This document shows positions 48,634-59,520 of a DNA stretch of 64,000 nt, in pieces. Made by a program: the position numbers and the translations under genes. The stretch is from positions 186,001 to 250,000 of the forward strand of contig NZ_JAGPXN010000008.1 of assembly GCF_018070575.1 (NCBI RefSeq), written 5' to 3'. The notes under the pieces were generated by a model. The model was not told the DNA's origin. It worked only from the letters and a program-made list of their open reading frames with translations, and did no database searches. Each line of letters starts with the position of its first letter. Positions within the stretch are counted from its first letter, which is position 1. The stretch is from Micromonospora sp. C31 (GTDB lineage: Bacteria > Actinomycetota > Actinomycetes > Mycobacteriales > Micromonosporaceae).

Positions 48634-48726
48634 CTTGTGGTGGGGTCCCTGCGGGCGACGCCACCGGGCAGCTCGACGGGCGTCGCCCGTCACCTGCCCA
48701 CGACGTGATGAAGCGAGGAAGCGAAG

Positions 48727-50607
<1,881 letters not shown>

Positions 50608-50655
50608 CGGTTCGTCCCCGGACACGGAACCACGGCAGAGGGATGAGGTAGCCCC

Positions 50656-51384
50656 ATGACGGAGAAGCCACGAGCTGCCGACCCGGGCGCGACCGGGTCG
50701 GCACCGGGTGGCTCCGCGCCCGCCGAGCAGGCCGGCGACGGGCCGCGGGTCGTCATCCGCAACAACCGCAAGATCAGCGAGACGGCCGAGCCGGCCGCCG
50801 CCGACGCCGGGTCGGACGCCCCGGCCGAGGGCCTGGTCGAGGAGTCCGAGGTCGTCGTAGACGAGATCGAGATCGAGGCGGCCGAGGTCGTCGGCCCGCC
50901 GGTGGTCGACGCCCCGGCGCAGCCGGTCGACGGCGGCCCGACCGGGCTAGGCGCCGAACTGGAGGCGCTGCGCAAGGACCTCGACGAGCGGACCCGGGAC
51001 CTCCAGCGGGTGACGGCGGAGTACGCCAACTACCGCAAGCGGGTGGACCGGGACAAGGGGCTGGTCACCGAGCAGGCGACCGGCGCGGTGCTCGCGGCGC
51101 TGCTGCCGATCCTCGACGACCTGGACCGGGCCCGCGAACACGGCGACCTGGTCGGGCCGTTCGGCACCGTGGCCGAACAGCTCGTCACGGCGCTCGGGAA
51201 GTTCGGGCTCACCCCGTTCGGCGAGCAGGGCGATCCGTTCGACCCGACCCGGCACGAGGCGGTCGCCCACCAGACCTCGGCCGACGTGACCGAGCCCACC
51301 TGCGTACAGGTGATGCGTCGGGGCTACCAGGTCGGTGAGCGGCTGCTGCGGCCCGCGATGGTCGCGGTCGCCGACCCGGAGTAG
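50656..51384 (+). CDS. grpE: nucleotide exchange factor GrpE
   Basis: Releases ADP from DnaK. ATG 50656 gives 242 residues. The first 95 residues are an acidic, disordered extension, longer than in E. coli GrpE. The coiled coil (ELEALRKDLDERTRDLQRVT) and AEYANYRKRVDRDKG follow, then the head domain with LPILDDLDRAREHGDLVG and the C-terminal GYQVGERLLRPAMVAVADPE. It sits 48 bases after dnaK. Confidence 0.97.
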   Translation: MTEKPRAADPGATGSAPGGSAPAEQAGDGPRVVIRNNRKISETAEPAAADAGSDAPAEGLVEESEVVVDEIEIEAAEVVGPPVVDAPAQPVDGGPTGLGAELEALRKDLDERTRDLQRVTAEYANYRKRVDRDKGLVTEQATGAVLAALLPILDDLDRAREHGDLVGPFGTVAEQLVTALGKFGLTPFGEQGDPFDPTRHEAVAHQTSADVTEPTCVQVMRRGYQVGERLLRPAMVAVADPE

Positions 51385-51402
51385 TGCGGAACGACGACCG
51401 GG

Positions 51403-51437
51403 CCGTCCCGCCCGCCCACCGAGGGCGGGCGGGACGG
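51403..51437 (+). other. strong intercistronic hairpin between grpE and dnaJ
   Basis: A perfect 14-base stem (51403-51416 with 51424-51437) and seven-base loop within a transcribed operon. It may partially terminate or stabilise the upstream mRNA, lowering DnaJ and HspR relative to DnaK. Confidence 0.7.
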
Positions 51438-51469
51438 TCGGTCCCCAGCCAGGGAAAGGGGGTGGACCG

Positions 51470-52663
51470 GTGAGTTCCAAGGACTGGATCGAGAAGGACT
51501 TCTACGCCGTGCTGGGCGTGGACAAGGCTGCCTCCGCCGACGACGTCAAGAAGGCGTACCGGAAGCTGGCCCGGGGTTCGCACCCGGACCACAACCCCGG
51601 CGACCCGAAGGCCGAGGAGCGTTTCAAGGCAGCCTCCGAGGCGTACGCCGTGCTCGGCGACGACGCCAAGCGGCGGGAGTACGACGAGCTGCGGTCGCTG
51701 TTCGGCTCGGGGGCGTTCCGGCGCGGAGCCCGGGGCGCCGGTCAGCCCGGCGGCGTGCCGTTCGACGTCTCCGACCTGTTCGGGGGCGCCGCCGGTGGGG
51801 GCGGTGACCGCCGCTTCGGCGGGGCCGGCTTCCAGGACCTGTTCAGTTCGATCTTCTCCGGCGGCGCCGGTGGTCCCGCCGGTCCGGCGGCGGCCCGTGG
51901 CCCGACCCGCGGGCGGGACGTCGAGGCCGAGGTGGCCCTCGACTTCGGCGACGCCGTACGCGGGGTGACGCTTCCGCTGACGCTGCGCGCGCCCGGGATC
52001 TGCGACACCTGCCACGGCAACGGGGCCAAGCCCGGCACCTCACCGCGCACCTGCCAGGTGTGCCACGGGGCCGGGGTGACCAACCGCGACCAGGGGTCGT
52101 TCAGCTTCTCCGAGCCGTGCCGCAACTGCCAGGGTGTGGGCACGGTCGTGGAGGAGAAGTGCCCCGAGTGCCAGGGCACCGGCGGGGTCACCAAGACCCG
52201 CACGCTGAACGTCCGCTTCCCGGCCGGCGTGGCGGACGGCCAGAAGATCCGGCTGGCCGGGCGGGGCGAGCCCGGCGTGCGGGGTGGCCCGGCGGGCGAC
52301 CTCTTCGTGCACGTCAAGGTGCGGCCGGACGAGCTGTTCGGGCGTACCGGCGACGACCTCACGCTGACGGTGCCGATCACCTTCGCGGAGGCCGTGCTCG
52401 GCACGGACCTGCGGGTGCCCACCCTCGACGGCGCGGTGACCCTGCGGGTGCCACCGGGCACGCCGAGCGGCCGGACCATGCGGGCCCGCGGCAAGGGGGT
52501 GGTCCGCCGGGACGGTCAGGCGGGCGACCTGCTGGTGACGCTCGACGTGGTGGTGCCCGCCCGGTTGTCCGACGAGGCACGTGCGGCGTTGGAGAGCTTC
52601 GCCGCGCAGACCCCGCCGGCCGCCCGGGAACATCTCGAGGCGCGGGTACGTCGATTCAGTTGA
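51470..52663 (+). CDS. dnaJ: molecular chaperone DnaJ
   Basis: The J-protein co-chaperone delivering substrates to DnaK. GTG 51470 (VSSKDWIEKDFYAVLGVDKA) is preceded by an A/G-rich site. The J domain holds the essential HPD in GSHPDHNPGDP. A Gly/Phe-rich region follows ([18 protein letters not shown]). Four zinc-knuckle motifs (CDTCHGNG, CQVCHGAG, CRNCQGVG, CPECQGTG) are complete, then the two C-terminal beta domains. It is 397 residues long. It matches the operon-encoded DnaJ1 of actinobacteria. Confidence 0.98.
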   Translation: MSSKDWIEKDFYAVLGVDKAASADDVKKAYRKLARGSHPDHNPGDPKAEERFKAASEAYAVLGDDAKRREYDELRSLFGSGAFRRGARGAGQPGGVPFDVSDLFGGAAGGGGDRRFGGAGFQDLFSSIFSGGAGGPAGPAAARGPTRGRDVEAEVALDFGDAVRGVTLPLTLRAPGICDTCHGNGAKPGTSPRTCQVCHGAGVTNRDQGSFSFSEPCRNCQGVGTVVEEKCPECQGTGGVTKTRTLNVRFPAGVADGQKIRLAGRGEPGVRGGPAGDLFVHVKVRPDELFGRTGDDLTLTVPITFAEAVLGTDLRVPTLDGAVTLRVPPGTPSGRTMRARGKGVVRRDGQAGDLLVTLDVVVPARLSDEARAALESFAAQTPPAAREHLEARVRRFS

Positions 52664-52709
52664 CCCGGTGTCCAGTCGGCGCGGTGGAGTGCACGCGGAG
52701 GTGAGCGGG

Positions 52710-53147
52710 ATGTCGAACGAGTTCGTCGGCGCGAGTGACCCTGCCTACGAGGCCAAGGTGCTGATGATCTCGGTGGCGGCGCGGATGGCGGGCATGCACC
52801 CGCAGACCCTGCGCCAGTACGACCGGTTGGGTCTCGTCCAGCCGGGACGGGCCGCCGGCGGCGGGCGACGCTACAGCGTCCGCGACGTGGTGCTGCTGCG
52901 CGAGGTGCAGCGGCTCAGCCAGGACGACGGCATCAACCTGGCCGGGGTCAAGCGGATCATCGGGCTGGAACGGTTGCTGGAGCAGGCGCAGCAGCGGGTG
53001 GCCCGGCTGGAGGCGGAGCTGGACGCCGCGTACCGCCGGATCGCCGAGCTGGAGGCACTGGCCCGCTTCCCGGGCAGCGAGCTGGTCCCGACCAACCGAA
53101 CCTCCACCGCGCTGGTGGTCTGGCGTCCCCGCCGCCCCGAACGCTGA
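52710..53147 (+). CDS. hspR: heat-shock repressor HspR (MerR family)
   Basis: A MerR-type repressor binding HAIR sites, with DnaK as co-repressor in Streptomyces. ATG 52710 lies eight bases after GGAGG. The winged helix reads VLMISVAARMAGMHPQTLRQ, then YDRLGLVQPGRAAGGGRRYS and VRDVVLLREVQRLSQDDGIN. A coiled-coil dimerisation helix (LLEQAQQRVARLEAELDAAY) and a short tail ending VVWRPRRPER follow. It is 145 residues long. HAIR sites at 48615 and 56176 give its likely local regulon: this operon and clpB. Confidence 0.97.
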   Translation: MSNEFVGASDPAYEAKVLMISVAARMAGMHPQTLRQYDRLGLVQPGRAAGGGRRYSVRDVVLLREVQRLSQDDGINLAGVKRIIGLERLLEQAQQRVARLEAELDAAYRRIAELEALARFPGSELVPTNRTSTALVVWRPRRPER

Positions 53148-53159
53148 CGACACCGCACC

Positions 53160-53188
53160 GCGCCCGGCCGCCTCCCGCGGCCGGGCGC
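53160..53188 (+). terminator. hairpin terminator of the dnaK operon
   Basis: Arms GCGCCCGGCCGC and GCGGCCGGGCGC (12 bases, perfect), five-base loop, followed shortly by TCTTTCC. Confidence 0.88.
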
Positions 53189-53362
53189 GGCCGTCTTTCC
53201 CGTTCCGCCCCGGCCGTCCCCCGCACGGGGGACAGCACTCCGAACAGCCGTGGGTCTGCACCGGGCGCGGTTGCCGGTTCGCAGGCGGGGAAGGCGCCGG
53301 ATCCGCTAACCTGCGAATCAGGTCCAACCCGCTTGATCCGGACTCCAGTGGCAGGGGGAGCC

Positions 53363-53572
53363 ATGACGGAAGCCGCGAGAGAGGTTGCCCGGCAGACGGA
53401 GGAACGGCTCCAAGAGGTGGCGAGGAACGTCCGGGAGAGGTTCGACCGGATGACCGAGGGCCGCTTGACGGACAAGGTGACGAACGGCGCGTCCGCGGAC
53501 CGGACCGACCGCGGCACCGACCAGGGACGCGGCGCGGCGAGGAACCGCGAGCAGGGCGGACCGGAACACTGA
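53363..53572 (+). CDS. 69-residue hydrophilic helical protein
   Basis: ATG 53363 is preceded by GGGGGAG. The protein starts MTEAAREVARQTEERLQEVA with a charged heptad-like helix (RNVRERFDRMTEGRLTDKVT) and ends in a disordered Arg/Gly/Asp tail. No family is recognised. Its position after the heat-shock operon, between two terminators, suggests its own promoter. It may be a small stress or antitoxin-like protein, but nothing proves this. Confidence 0.6.
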   Translation: MTEAAREVARQTEERLQEVARNVRERFDRMTEGRLTDKVTNGASADRTDRGTDQGRGAARNREQGGPEH

Positions 53573-53588
53573 CCATCCGCCGACGTGC

Positions 53589-53690
53589 GGGCCGGGACCC
53601 ACGGGGGGCCCCGGCCCGTTCGCCGTGCGTGGGCCGGGACGCTGTCCATGGCGGGGGCCCCGGCCCGTTCGCCGTGCGTGGGTCGGGACG
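53589..53690. repeat. 49-bp tandem duplication forming two successive terminator hairpins
   Basis: Bases 53604-53641 and 53653-53690 are identical at 37 of 38 positions, and the partial unit GCGGGCCGGGACCC at 53587 begins the series. Each unit juxtaposes GGGCCGGG with CCCCGGCCC, so each can fold into a GC hairpin. It lies between convergent genes. Confidence 0.8.
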
Positions 53691-53701
53691 CCGGGCGGCG
53701 T

Positions 53702-54133
53702 TCAGGCGATGCGGCGGTTCTCCCGGACCAGGCCGCCCTCGCACCAGTCCCGGTAGACGAAGAGCTCCGGGCGGGCCAGCAGCACCCGGCTGTTGTACGC
53801 CCAGGTGCGCATCAGGTCGTCGCCGTTGCGTTCGGCCTGCTCCACCAGCTTGCGGAAACGCCGCTTCGGGTGGGCGCGGAAGTTCGTCCGGATGCCGTCG
53901 GCGGCGTAGATGTAGAGGCAGTGCAGCGCGAACCGGCGTGCCGGGCAGGACGGGTCCATCGCCAGGTCGAAGAGCACCGCCACCAGCCGGTCGCCGGAGA
54001 CCAACAGGTCCCAGTCCGGCGGCATCGACGTCAGCGGTACGGAATCCGGCTGGTAGGCCCAGGCGCGCAGCTCGGCGGGGGTCGGGTCGACGGGGTTGGC
54101 GAAGCCGTGGAACGTCGACTCCTGCACGCTCAC
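53702..54133 (-). CDS. conserved hypothetical protein, 143 residues
   Basis: Function unknown. ATG 54133 begins MSVQESTFHGFANPVDPTPA. The rest is a folded-looking, mostly helical protein: WAYQPDSVPLTSMPPDWDLL, then LFDLAMDPSCPARRFALHCL and AHPKRRFRKLVEQAERNGDD, ending WCEGGLVRENRRIA. It has no membrane segment. I recall conserved relatives in actinobacteria without known roles. It is upstream of, and not coupled to, any other gene. Confidence 0.75.
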   Translation of the reverse strand: MSVQESTFHGFANPVDPTPAELRAWAYQPDSVPLTSMPPDWDLLVSGDRLVAVLFDLAMDPSCPARRFALHCLYIYAADGIRTNFRAHPKRRFRKLVEQAERNGDDLMRTWAYNSRVLLARPELFVYRDWCEGGLVRENRRIA

Positions 54134-54255
54134 CGGCCAACCTTCCGCTCTCGTCCGCAGGGGGCGTCGGCCACCCGCGAGCTCTGGCTGCTGGGGCGAA
54201 ACGGTAACCCGCAGCGCTGTCCGGCGGTAGACCCCGTGGGGAGCAATTCGCCGTC

Positions 54256-54307
54256 CGTCGGCCGAGGGCGGGGCCGACCGTACGGTCGATCCCGCCCCCG
54301 GCCGACG
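54256..54307 (-). terminator. long hairpin terminator of the antiporter operon
   Basis: CGTCGGCC...GGCGGG pairs with CCCGCC...GGCCGACG around an inner CGACCGTACGGTCG palindrome, immediately downstream of the antiporter stop codon. Confidence 0.8.
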
Positions 54308-54311
54308 TCGG

Positions 54312-55517
54312 TCATTCCGGTACGGGTGCCGGTCGGGCCCGCTGGGCCGCGCCCCGCTGCCGCAGCCAGCGCTTGAACCACGCGAAGTCGGGCAGCCGCG
54401 CCAGCATCGGCCCGGTCACCACGGTGATCAGCACGTACGCCGTCGCGAGCGCCGCCAGTTCCGGCTCGACGCTGCCGGCGGCCACCGCGAGGCCCGCGAT
54501 GACGATGGAGAACTCACCCCGGGGCACGAGCGCCAGCCCCGCCCGCCACCGACCCGGCTCGGCGATGCCGACCCGACGGGCGGCCAGGTAGCCGGTGAGC
54601 GTCTTCGTCCCCATGGTGACGATGGCCAGCGCGAGCGCGGGCAGCAGCACCGGCGGGATGTCCCGAGGGTCGGTGACCAGACCGAAGAAGACGAAGAAGA
54701 CCGCCGCGAAGAGGTCCCGAAGCGGCGTGAGCAGCTCCGTGGCGTGGTGCGCCACCGGCCCGGAGAGCGCGATGCCGACCAGGAACGCCCCGACCGCCGC
54801 CGACACCTGGAGCTTCGCCGCGATGCCGGCCACCAGCAGAGTCATCCCGAGTACGCCGAGCAGCAGCGCCTCCGGGTCCTTCGCCGACATCGCCGTGGAG
54901 ATCAGGTTGCCGTACCGGATGGCGACCACCAGCACGAGCAGCACGGTGCCGACCGCGACGACGAGCGTGAGGCCACCCTTGAGCAGGCCGCTGCCGGCGA
55001 GCACCGCCGTCAGCAGGGGCAGGTAGAACGCCATGGCCAGATCCTCGATCACCAGGATCGAGAGGATCACGGGGGTTTCCCGGTTGCCGAGGCGGCCCAG
55101 GTCGGAGAGGACCTTGGCGATCACTCCGGAGGAGGAGATCCAGGTGATGCCGGCGAGCACCAGAGCGCCGACCCAGCCCCACCCGAGCAGCAGCGCGAAC
55201 GCCGCACCGGGCAGCGCGTTGAGCAGCCCGTCGATCAGGCCGGCGGGGGCGGCGGCGCGCAGGTTGCCGACGAGCTCGTTGGCCGAGTATTCCAGGCCGA
55301 GCATCACCAGCAGCAGGATCACGCCGATCTCGGCGCCGACCCCGAAGAACTCCTCACTGGCGTTGAGCGAGACCAGGCCACCGTGCCCGAAGGCGAGCCC
55401 GGCGAGCAGGTAGAGAGGGATCGGCGAGAGTCCGATCCGACGGCTCAGCCGGCCGAGGAGGCCGAGCAGGAACAGCAGTGCGCCGACTTCGACGAGCAGG
55501 GTCGTGGTCTCGTGCAT
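54312..55517 (-). CDS. cation:proton antiporter (CPA2, KhtU-like)
   Basis: A monovalent-cation/proton antiporter of about 12 helices. ATG 55517 begins MHETTTLLVEVGALLFLLGL. Family features are LSPIPLYLLAGLAFGHGG, then ILLLVMLGLEYSANELVG, ITWISSSGVIAKVLSDLGRL and ILVIEDLAMAFYLPL, which carries the conserved ED pair. It is 401 residues and lacks a fused TrkA domain. The regulatory subunit is supplied by the upstream gene seven bases away, the KhtT-KhtU arrangement, so K+ efflux is the likely activity. Confidence 0.9.
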   Translation of the reverse strand: MHETTTLLVEVGALLFLLGLLGRLSRRIGLSPIPLYLLAGLAFGHGGLVSLNASEEFFGVGAEIGVILLLVMLGLEYSANELVGNLRAAAPAGLIDGLLNALPGAAFALLLGWGWVGALVLAGITWISSSGVIAKVLSDLGRLGNRETPVILSILVIEDLAMAFYLPLLTAVLAGSGLLKGGLTLVVAVGTVLLVLVVAIRYGNLISTAMSAKDPEALLLGVLGMTLLVAGIAAKLQVSAAVGAFLVGIALSGPVAHHATELLTPLRDLFAAVFFVFFGLVTDPRDIPPVLLPALALAIVTMGTKTLTGYLAARRVGIAEPGRWRAGLALVPRGEFSIVIAGLAVAAGSVEPELAALATAYVLITVVTGPMLARLPDFAWFKRWLRQRGAAQRARPAPVPE

Positions 55518-55524
55518 CCGCGCC

Positions 55525-56025
55525 TCAGCCGTCCGGGTCGCTGTCGGCGAGGATGGCTGTGACGCCGTCGAGGCCCCGGCGGGTCCCGACCACGACCACC
55601 ACGTCGCCGCTCGCGAAGCGGAAGGACGGCTCCGGCGAGACCATCACCTCGCCCCCGCGCAGCACCGCCACGATCGAGGCGCCCGTGCGGGTCCGTGCCT
55701 TGGTGTCGCCGAGCCTCCGGTTGACGTACTTGGACCCGGCCGGAATGGCGATCTGTTCGGTGAGCAGCCCGGCGGCCTGCTCGCGTAGGCCGGAGAGCTG
55801 GCCGAGCATCAGGGACGCGCCGAGGATGTCGGCGAGGGCCTCCGCCTCGTCGTCGGTCAGCGGTATGTCGTGCTGACATGAGTCGGGATCGTCCGGGTCG
55901 TACAGGACGAGGTCACGGCGGCCATTGCGGTGGGAGACGACGCCGAGGCGGCGGCCGGATTCCGTCAGCAGATCGTGACGGACCCCGATGCCAGGCAGGG
56001 CGGTCTGTTCGACACGTACGCGCAC
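55525..56025 (-). CDS. TrkA-C regulatory protein (KhtT-like)
   Basis: A cytoplasmic regulator of the antiporter. GTG 56025 (VRVRVEQTALPGIGVRHDLL) is the likely start; GTG 56052 is possible. The N-terminal half includes GRRLGVVSHRNGRRDLVLYD and the C-terminal TrkA-C (RCK_C) domain spans LTEQIAIPAGSKYVNRRLGD, then RTGASIVAVLRGGEVMVSPE and FASGDVVVVVGTRRGLDGVT. In Bacillus KhtT, this domain binds c-di-AMP, an interesting parallel to the c-di-AMP riboswitch at 9795. It is 166 residues long, divergent from clpB. Confidence 0.9.
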   Translation of the reverse strand: MRVRVEQTALPGIGVRHDLLTESGRRLGVVSHRNGRRDLVLYDPDDPDSCQHDIPLTDDEAEALADILGASLMLGQLSGLREQAAGLLTEQIAIPAGSKYVNRRLGDTKARTRTGASIVAVLRGGEVMVSPEPSFRFASGDVVVVVGTRRGLDGVTAILADSDPDG

Positions 56026-56175
56026 GGCCGTCAGGCTACTCCCCGCCGCCACCTGCGGACCTGGCTGACGGAGGCGTTCCGCTCCGTGACCTGTCAGCGC
56101 TTCTCCGCCCCGGCATGCCGCTGCGGAGTTCGGCCGTCGCCGATGATGAGTGTGATCCAGCTCACGTCATCAGGG

Positions 56176-56194
56176 TTGAGCGGAATAGGCTCAA
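56176..56194 (+). promoter_or_regulatory. HspR (HAIR) operator upstream of clpB
   Basis: TTGAGC-GGAATAG-GCTCAA keeps the HAIR geometry (6-7-6) with a symmetrical T-to-C / A-to-G change from the dnaK site. It ends 46 bases before the clpB start. A plausible conserved heat-shock operator. Confidence 0.85.
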
Positions 56195-56240
56195 CTCTGG
56201 TTGTGTCCTTCTCAGTGGACACGCCGATCCGGGGGAGCCC

Positions 56241-58832
56241 ATGAACACGGAACGTCTCACCACCAAGAGCCGCGAGGCCATCACCGGTGCCGTCGCGCTG
56301 GCGAACCAGCGCGGGCACGCCACCGTGGAGCCCTGGCACCTGCTGCTGTCACTGCTGGACACCGAGGGTTCGACCGCCGCCGGCCTGCTGCGCGCCGTCG
56401 GGGCCGACCCCGCCGAGCTGCGCCGGGTCGCCCAGCGCTCGGTCGACAACCTGCCCGCCGCGCGGGGCTCCAGCATCGCCGAGCCGACCCTGGCCCGGGA
56501 GTTCGTCAACGCCATCGGGGCCGCCGAGCAGATCGCCCGGCCGATCGGCGACGAATACACCTCCACCGAACACCTGCTCGCCGGCCTGGCCCGCGTCGGC
56601 GGCGCGGTGTCCGGCGCGCTCAAGTCCGCCGGCGTCACCGAGGAGACGCTGGTCGCCGCCTTCCCGTCGGTGCGCGGCGGGGACCGCCGGGTCACCAGCG
56701 CCGACCCCGAGCAGACCTACCAGGCCCTGGCCAAGTACGGCGTGGACCTGACCGCCAGTGCCCGCGACGGCAAGATCGACCCGGTCATCGGCCGGGACTC
56801 GGAGATCCGCCGGGTGATCCAGGTGCTGTCCCGGCGGACCAAGAACAACCCGGTGCTCATCGGTGAGCCGGGCGTCGGCAAGACCGCCATCGTGGAGGGC
56901 CTGGCCCAGCGGATCGTCGCCGGCGACGTGCCCGAGTCGCTGCGGGACAAGAAGCTCGTCTCGCTCGACCTCGGGGCGATGGTCGCCGGCGCCTCCTACC
57001 GGGGCCAGTTCGAGGAGCGGCTGAAGTCCGTCCTGGAGGAGATCAAGAACTCCGACGGCCAGGTCATCACCTTCCTCGACGAGCTGCACACCGTCGTCGG
57101 CGCCGGCAAGGGCGAGGGCTCGATGGACGCCGGCAACATGCTCAAGCCGATGCTGGCCCGCGGTGAGCTGCGGATGGTCGGCGCGACCACGCTGGACGAG
57201 TACCGCGAGCACATCGAGAAGGACCCGGCCCTGGAGCGCCGCTTCCAGCCGGTGCTGGTCGGCGAGCCGACCATCGAGGACACCATCGGCATCCTGCGCG
57301 GCCTGAAGGAACGCTACGAGGTGCACCACGGCGTACGGATCACCGACGCCGCCCTGGTCGCCGCCGCGTCCCTGTCGGACCGCTACATCACGGACCGCTT
57401 CCTGCCGGACAAGGCGATCGACCTGGTTGACGAGTCCGCGTCCCGGCTGCGAATGGAGATCGACTCCCGGCCGGTCGAGGTGGACGAGATCGAGCGGGCG
57501 GTGCGCCGACTGGAGATCGAGGAGATGGCGCTGGCCAAGGAACCGGACGCCGCCTCCGCCGAGCGGCTGGAGCGGCTGCGCAAGGAACTGGCCGACAAGC
57601 GCGAGCAGCTCACCGCGCTGTCGGAGCGCTGGCAGCTGGAGAAGAGCCACATCAGCAAGCTCTCCACCGCGAAGGAGGAGCTGGAGCGGCTCGGCGGCGA
57701 GGCCGAGCGGGCCGAGCGCGACGGCGAGCTGGAGCGTGCCGCCGAGCTGCGCTACGGCCGGATCCCCGCCCTCAAGGTCGAGCTGAAGCAGGCTGAGGAG
57801 GAGCTGGCCCGGCTCCAGGCCGAGGGCGCGATGCTCAAGGAGGAGGTCGGCGCCGACGACATCGCCGCCGTGGTCGCCTCCTGGACCGGCATCCCCGCCG
57901 GCCGGCTGCTGGAGGGCGAGACCGCCAAGCTGCTGCGGATGGAGGATTCGCTCGGCGCCCGGGTGGTCGGTCAGGCCGAGGCGGTCGGCTCGGTCTCCGA
58001 CGCGGTCCGCCGCGCCCGCGCCGGCGTCGCCGACCCCGACCGCCCGACCGGCAGCTTCCTGTTCCTCGGCCCGACCGGTGTCGGCAAGACCGAGCTGGCC
58101 AAGGCGCTCGCCGAGTTCCTCTTCGACGACGAGCGGGCGATGGTCCGCATCGACATGAGCGAGTACGGCGAGAAGCACTCCGTCGCCCGGCTCGTCGGCG
58201 CCCCGCCCGGCTACGTCGGCTACGAGGAGGGCGGCCAGCTCACCGAGGCGGTGCGCCGCCGGCCGTACTCGGTGATCCTGCTGGACGAGGTCGAGAAGGC
58301 CCACCCGGACGTCTTCGACATCCTGCTCCAGGTGCTCGACGACGGCCGGCTCACGGACGGGCAGGGCCGCACGGTGGACTTCCGCAACGCCATCCTGATC
58401 CTCACCTCCAACCTGGGCTCGTCGGTGATCGGCGACCTGACGCTGGCCGAGGAGCAGCGTCGCGAGGGCGTCCTCGCGGTGGTCCGCTCGCACTTCAAGC
58501 CGGAGTTCCTCAACCGCCTCGACGACATCGTGGTCTTCGCCGCGCTGCACGGCGACGACCTGCGGGCCATCGTCGACATCCAGCTGACGCGGATGCGGAA
58601 GCGGCTCGCCGACCGCCGCCTCGGCCTGGAGATCACCGAGCCCGCCCGGCTCTGGCTCGCCGAGCACGGCTACGACCCGATCTACGGCGCCCGCCCGCTG
58701 CGTCGCCTGGTCCAGACGGCGATCGGCGACCAACTCGCCAAGGCGCTCCTGTCGGGTCAGATCCGCGACGGCGACACGGTCAAGGTCGACCTGGCGGACA
58801 GCAAGGAGGCCCTGGCGGTATCGGCGGCCTGA
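56241..58832 (+). CDS. clpB: ATP-dependent chaperone ClpB
   Basis: A hexameric AAA+ disaggregase cooperating with DnaK-DnaJ-GrpE. ATG 56241 follows GGGGGAG. The 863 residues show the N-domain ([20 protein letters not shown]), the first AAA+ module with GEPGVGKT near residue 210 and [20 protein letters not shown], then the long coiled-coil middle domain (about 400-530). This M-domain distinguishes ClpB from ClpC. The second AAA+ module has [19 protein letters not shown] near 610 and [20 protein letters not shown]. HspR control is indicated by the HAIR site. Confidence 0.98.
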   Translation: MNTERLTTKSREAITGAVALANQRGHATVEPWHLLLSLLDTEGSTAAGLLRAVGADPAELRRVAQRSVDNLPAARGSSIAEPTLAREFVNAIGAAEQIARPIGDEYTSTEHLLAGLARVGGAVSGALKSAGVTEETLVAAFPSVRGGDRRVTSADPEQTYQALAKYGVDLTASARDGKIDPVIGRDSEIRRVIQVLSRRTKNNPVLIGEPGVGKTAIVEGLAQRIVAGDVPESLRDKKLVSLDLGAMVAGASYRGQFEERLKSVLEEIKNSDGQVITFLDELHTVVGAGKGEGSMDAGNMLKPMLARGELRMVGATTLDEYREHIEKDPALERRFQPVLVGEPTIEDTIGILRGLKERYEVHHGVRITDAALVAAASLSDRYITDRFLPDKAIDLVDESASRLRMEIDSRPVEVDEIERAVRRLEIEEMALAKEPDAASAERLERLRKELADKREQLTALSERWQLEKSHISKLSTAKEELERLGGEAERAERDGELERAAELRYGRIPALKVELKQAEEELARLQAEGAMLKEEVGADDIAAVVASWTGIPAGRLLEGETAKLLRMEDSLGARVVGQAEAVGSVSDAVRRARAGVADPDRPTGSFLFLGPTGVGKTELAKALAEFLFDDERAMVRIDMSEYGEKHSVARLVGAPPGYVGYEEGGQLTEAVRRRPYSVILLDEVEKAHPDVFDILLQVLDDGRLTDGQGRTVDFRNAILILTSNLGSSVIGDLTLAEEQRREGVLAVVRSHFKPEFLNRLDDIVVFAALHGDDLRAIVDIQLTRMRKRLADRRLGLEITEPARLWLAEHGYDPIYGARPLRRLVQTAIGDQLAKALLSGQIRDGDTVKVDLADSKEALAVSAA

Positions 58833-58843
58833 GGCCCGCCCCC

Positions 58844-58905
58844 GTCGATCGAGAGGTTCGCGTCGCGGCAGCGCCACCGTCGACGGCGCGAAACTCTTGA
58901 TCGAC
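58844..58905. repeat. 19-base-arm inverted repeat downstream of clpB
   Basis: Left arm 58844-58862 (GTCGATCGAGAGGTTCGCG) pairs with 58887-58905 with two mismatches. It serves as the clpB terminator. GTCGATCAAGAG-type hairpins recur in Micromonospora as I remember, so it may be a dispersed repeat. Confidence 0.7.
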
Positions 58906-58942
58906 AGGGTGGGTCGGGCTGCGACGGGGAAGGAACAGGGGC

Positions 58943-59323
58943 ATGTTCGGGATCGGGAAGAAGCGGGACCGGGAGATCGAGTCGGCCCTCGACGAGCTGC
59001 GGGGGGCCGACACGGTGGCGTTCGGCGGGGTGGGCATCGCCGGCACGCTGCTGCCGGTGACCGAGGCGTACCGGCGGGTGGAGGCGGCGCTCGCCGACGA
59101 CCCCGAGGGCGTACGCGGGGAACTCGACCGGCTCCTCGCCGAGGCGACCCCGGCCGGCCGCGTCTACGCCGCCACGCTGCTGGAGCGCGCCGACCCGTCG
59201 ACCGGGCGGGCCGCCTGGACCGCGCTGGGCGACGACCCGGCCGAGTTCGGCACCTTCACCGGCTGCGTCATGGGCCGCACCACCCTGCGCGACTACACCG
59301 CCGAGCACCTATCCCGAGGCTGA
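58943..59323 (+). CDS. hypothetical protein, 126 residues
   Basis: Function unknown. ATG 58943 begins MFGIGKKRDREIESALDELR. The protein is Ala/Leu/Glu-rich and helical, with AFGGVGIAGTLLPVTEAYRR and RVYAATLLERADPSTGRAAW, then FTGCVMGRTTLRDYTAEHL. It has no membrane segment or catalytic motif. It lies 110 bases after clpB, beyond a hairpin, and 200 bases before the DUF4178 operon, so it is probably expressed separately. Confidence 0.7.
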   Translation: MFGIGKKRDREIESALDELRGADTVAFGGVGIAGTLLPVTEAYRRVEAALADDPEGVRGELDRLLAEATPAGRVYAATLLERADPSTGRAAWTALGDDPAEFGTFTGCVMGRTTLRDYTAEHLSRG

Positions 59324-59520
59324 CCCCCCGGCGTCCGGTATCAGCCCCGAGGCCGCATCGGCGTCCGGGAGCTTCGCCGAGGAACACGCCCGGAACAGTC
59401 CCGAAGGGTCGCAAGGGGCGGTACGCCAGGTGACCGTGCACTCACTCAGGCGACAACCTGTTTCCCCAGGTGCGCGGGGTTGTTACCGTCTCCGCCGACA
59501 TACCTGGGGAGGTGGTCGGT

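Noticed and set aside
56349..58877. 842-codon minus-strand open frame opposite clpB
   Set aside because: A shadow of ClpB; no motifs, and its start and stop ignore gene boundaries.
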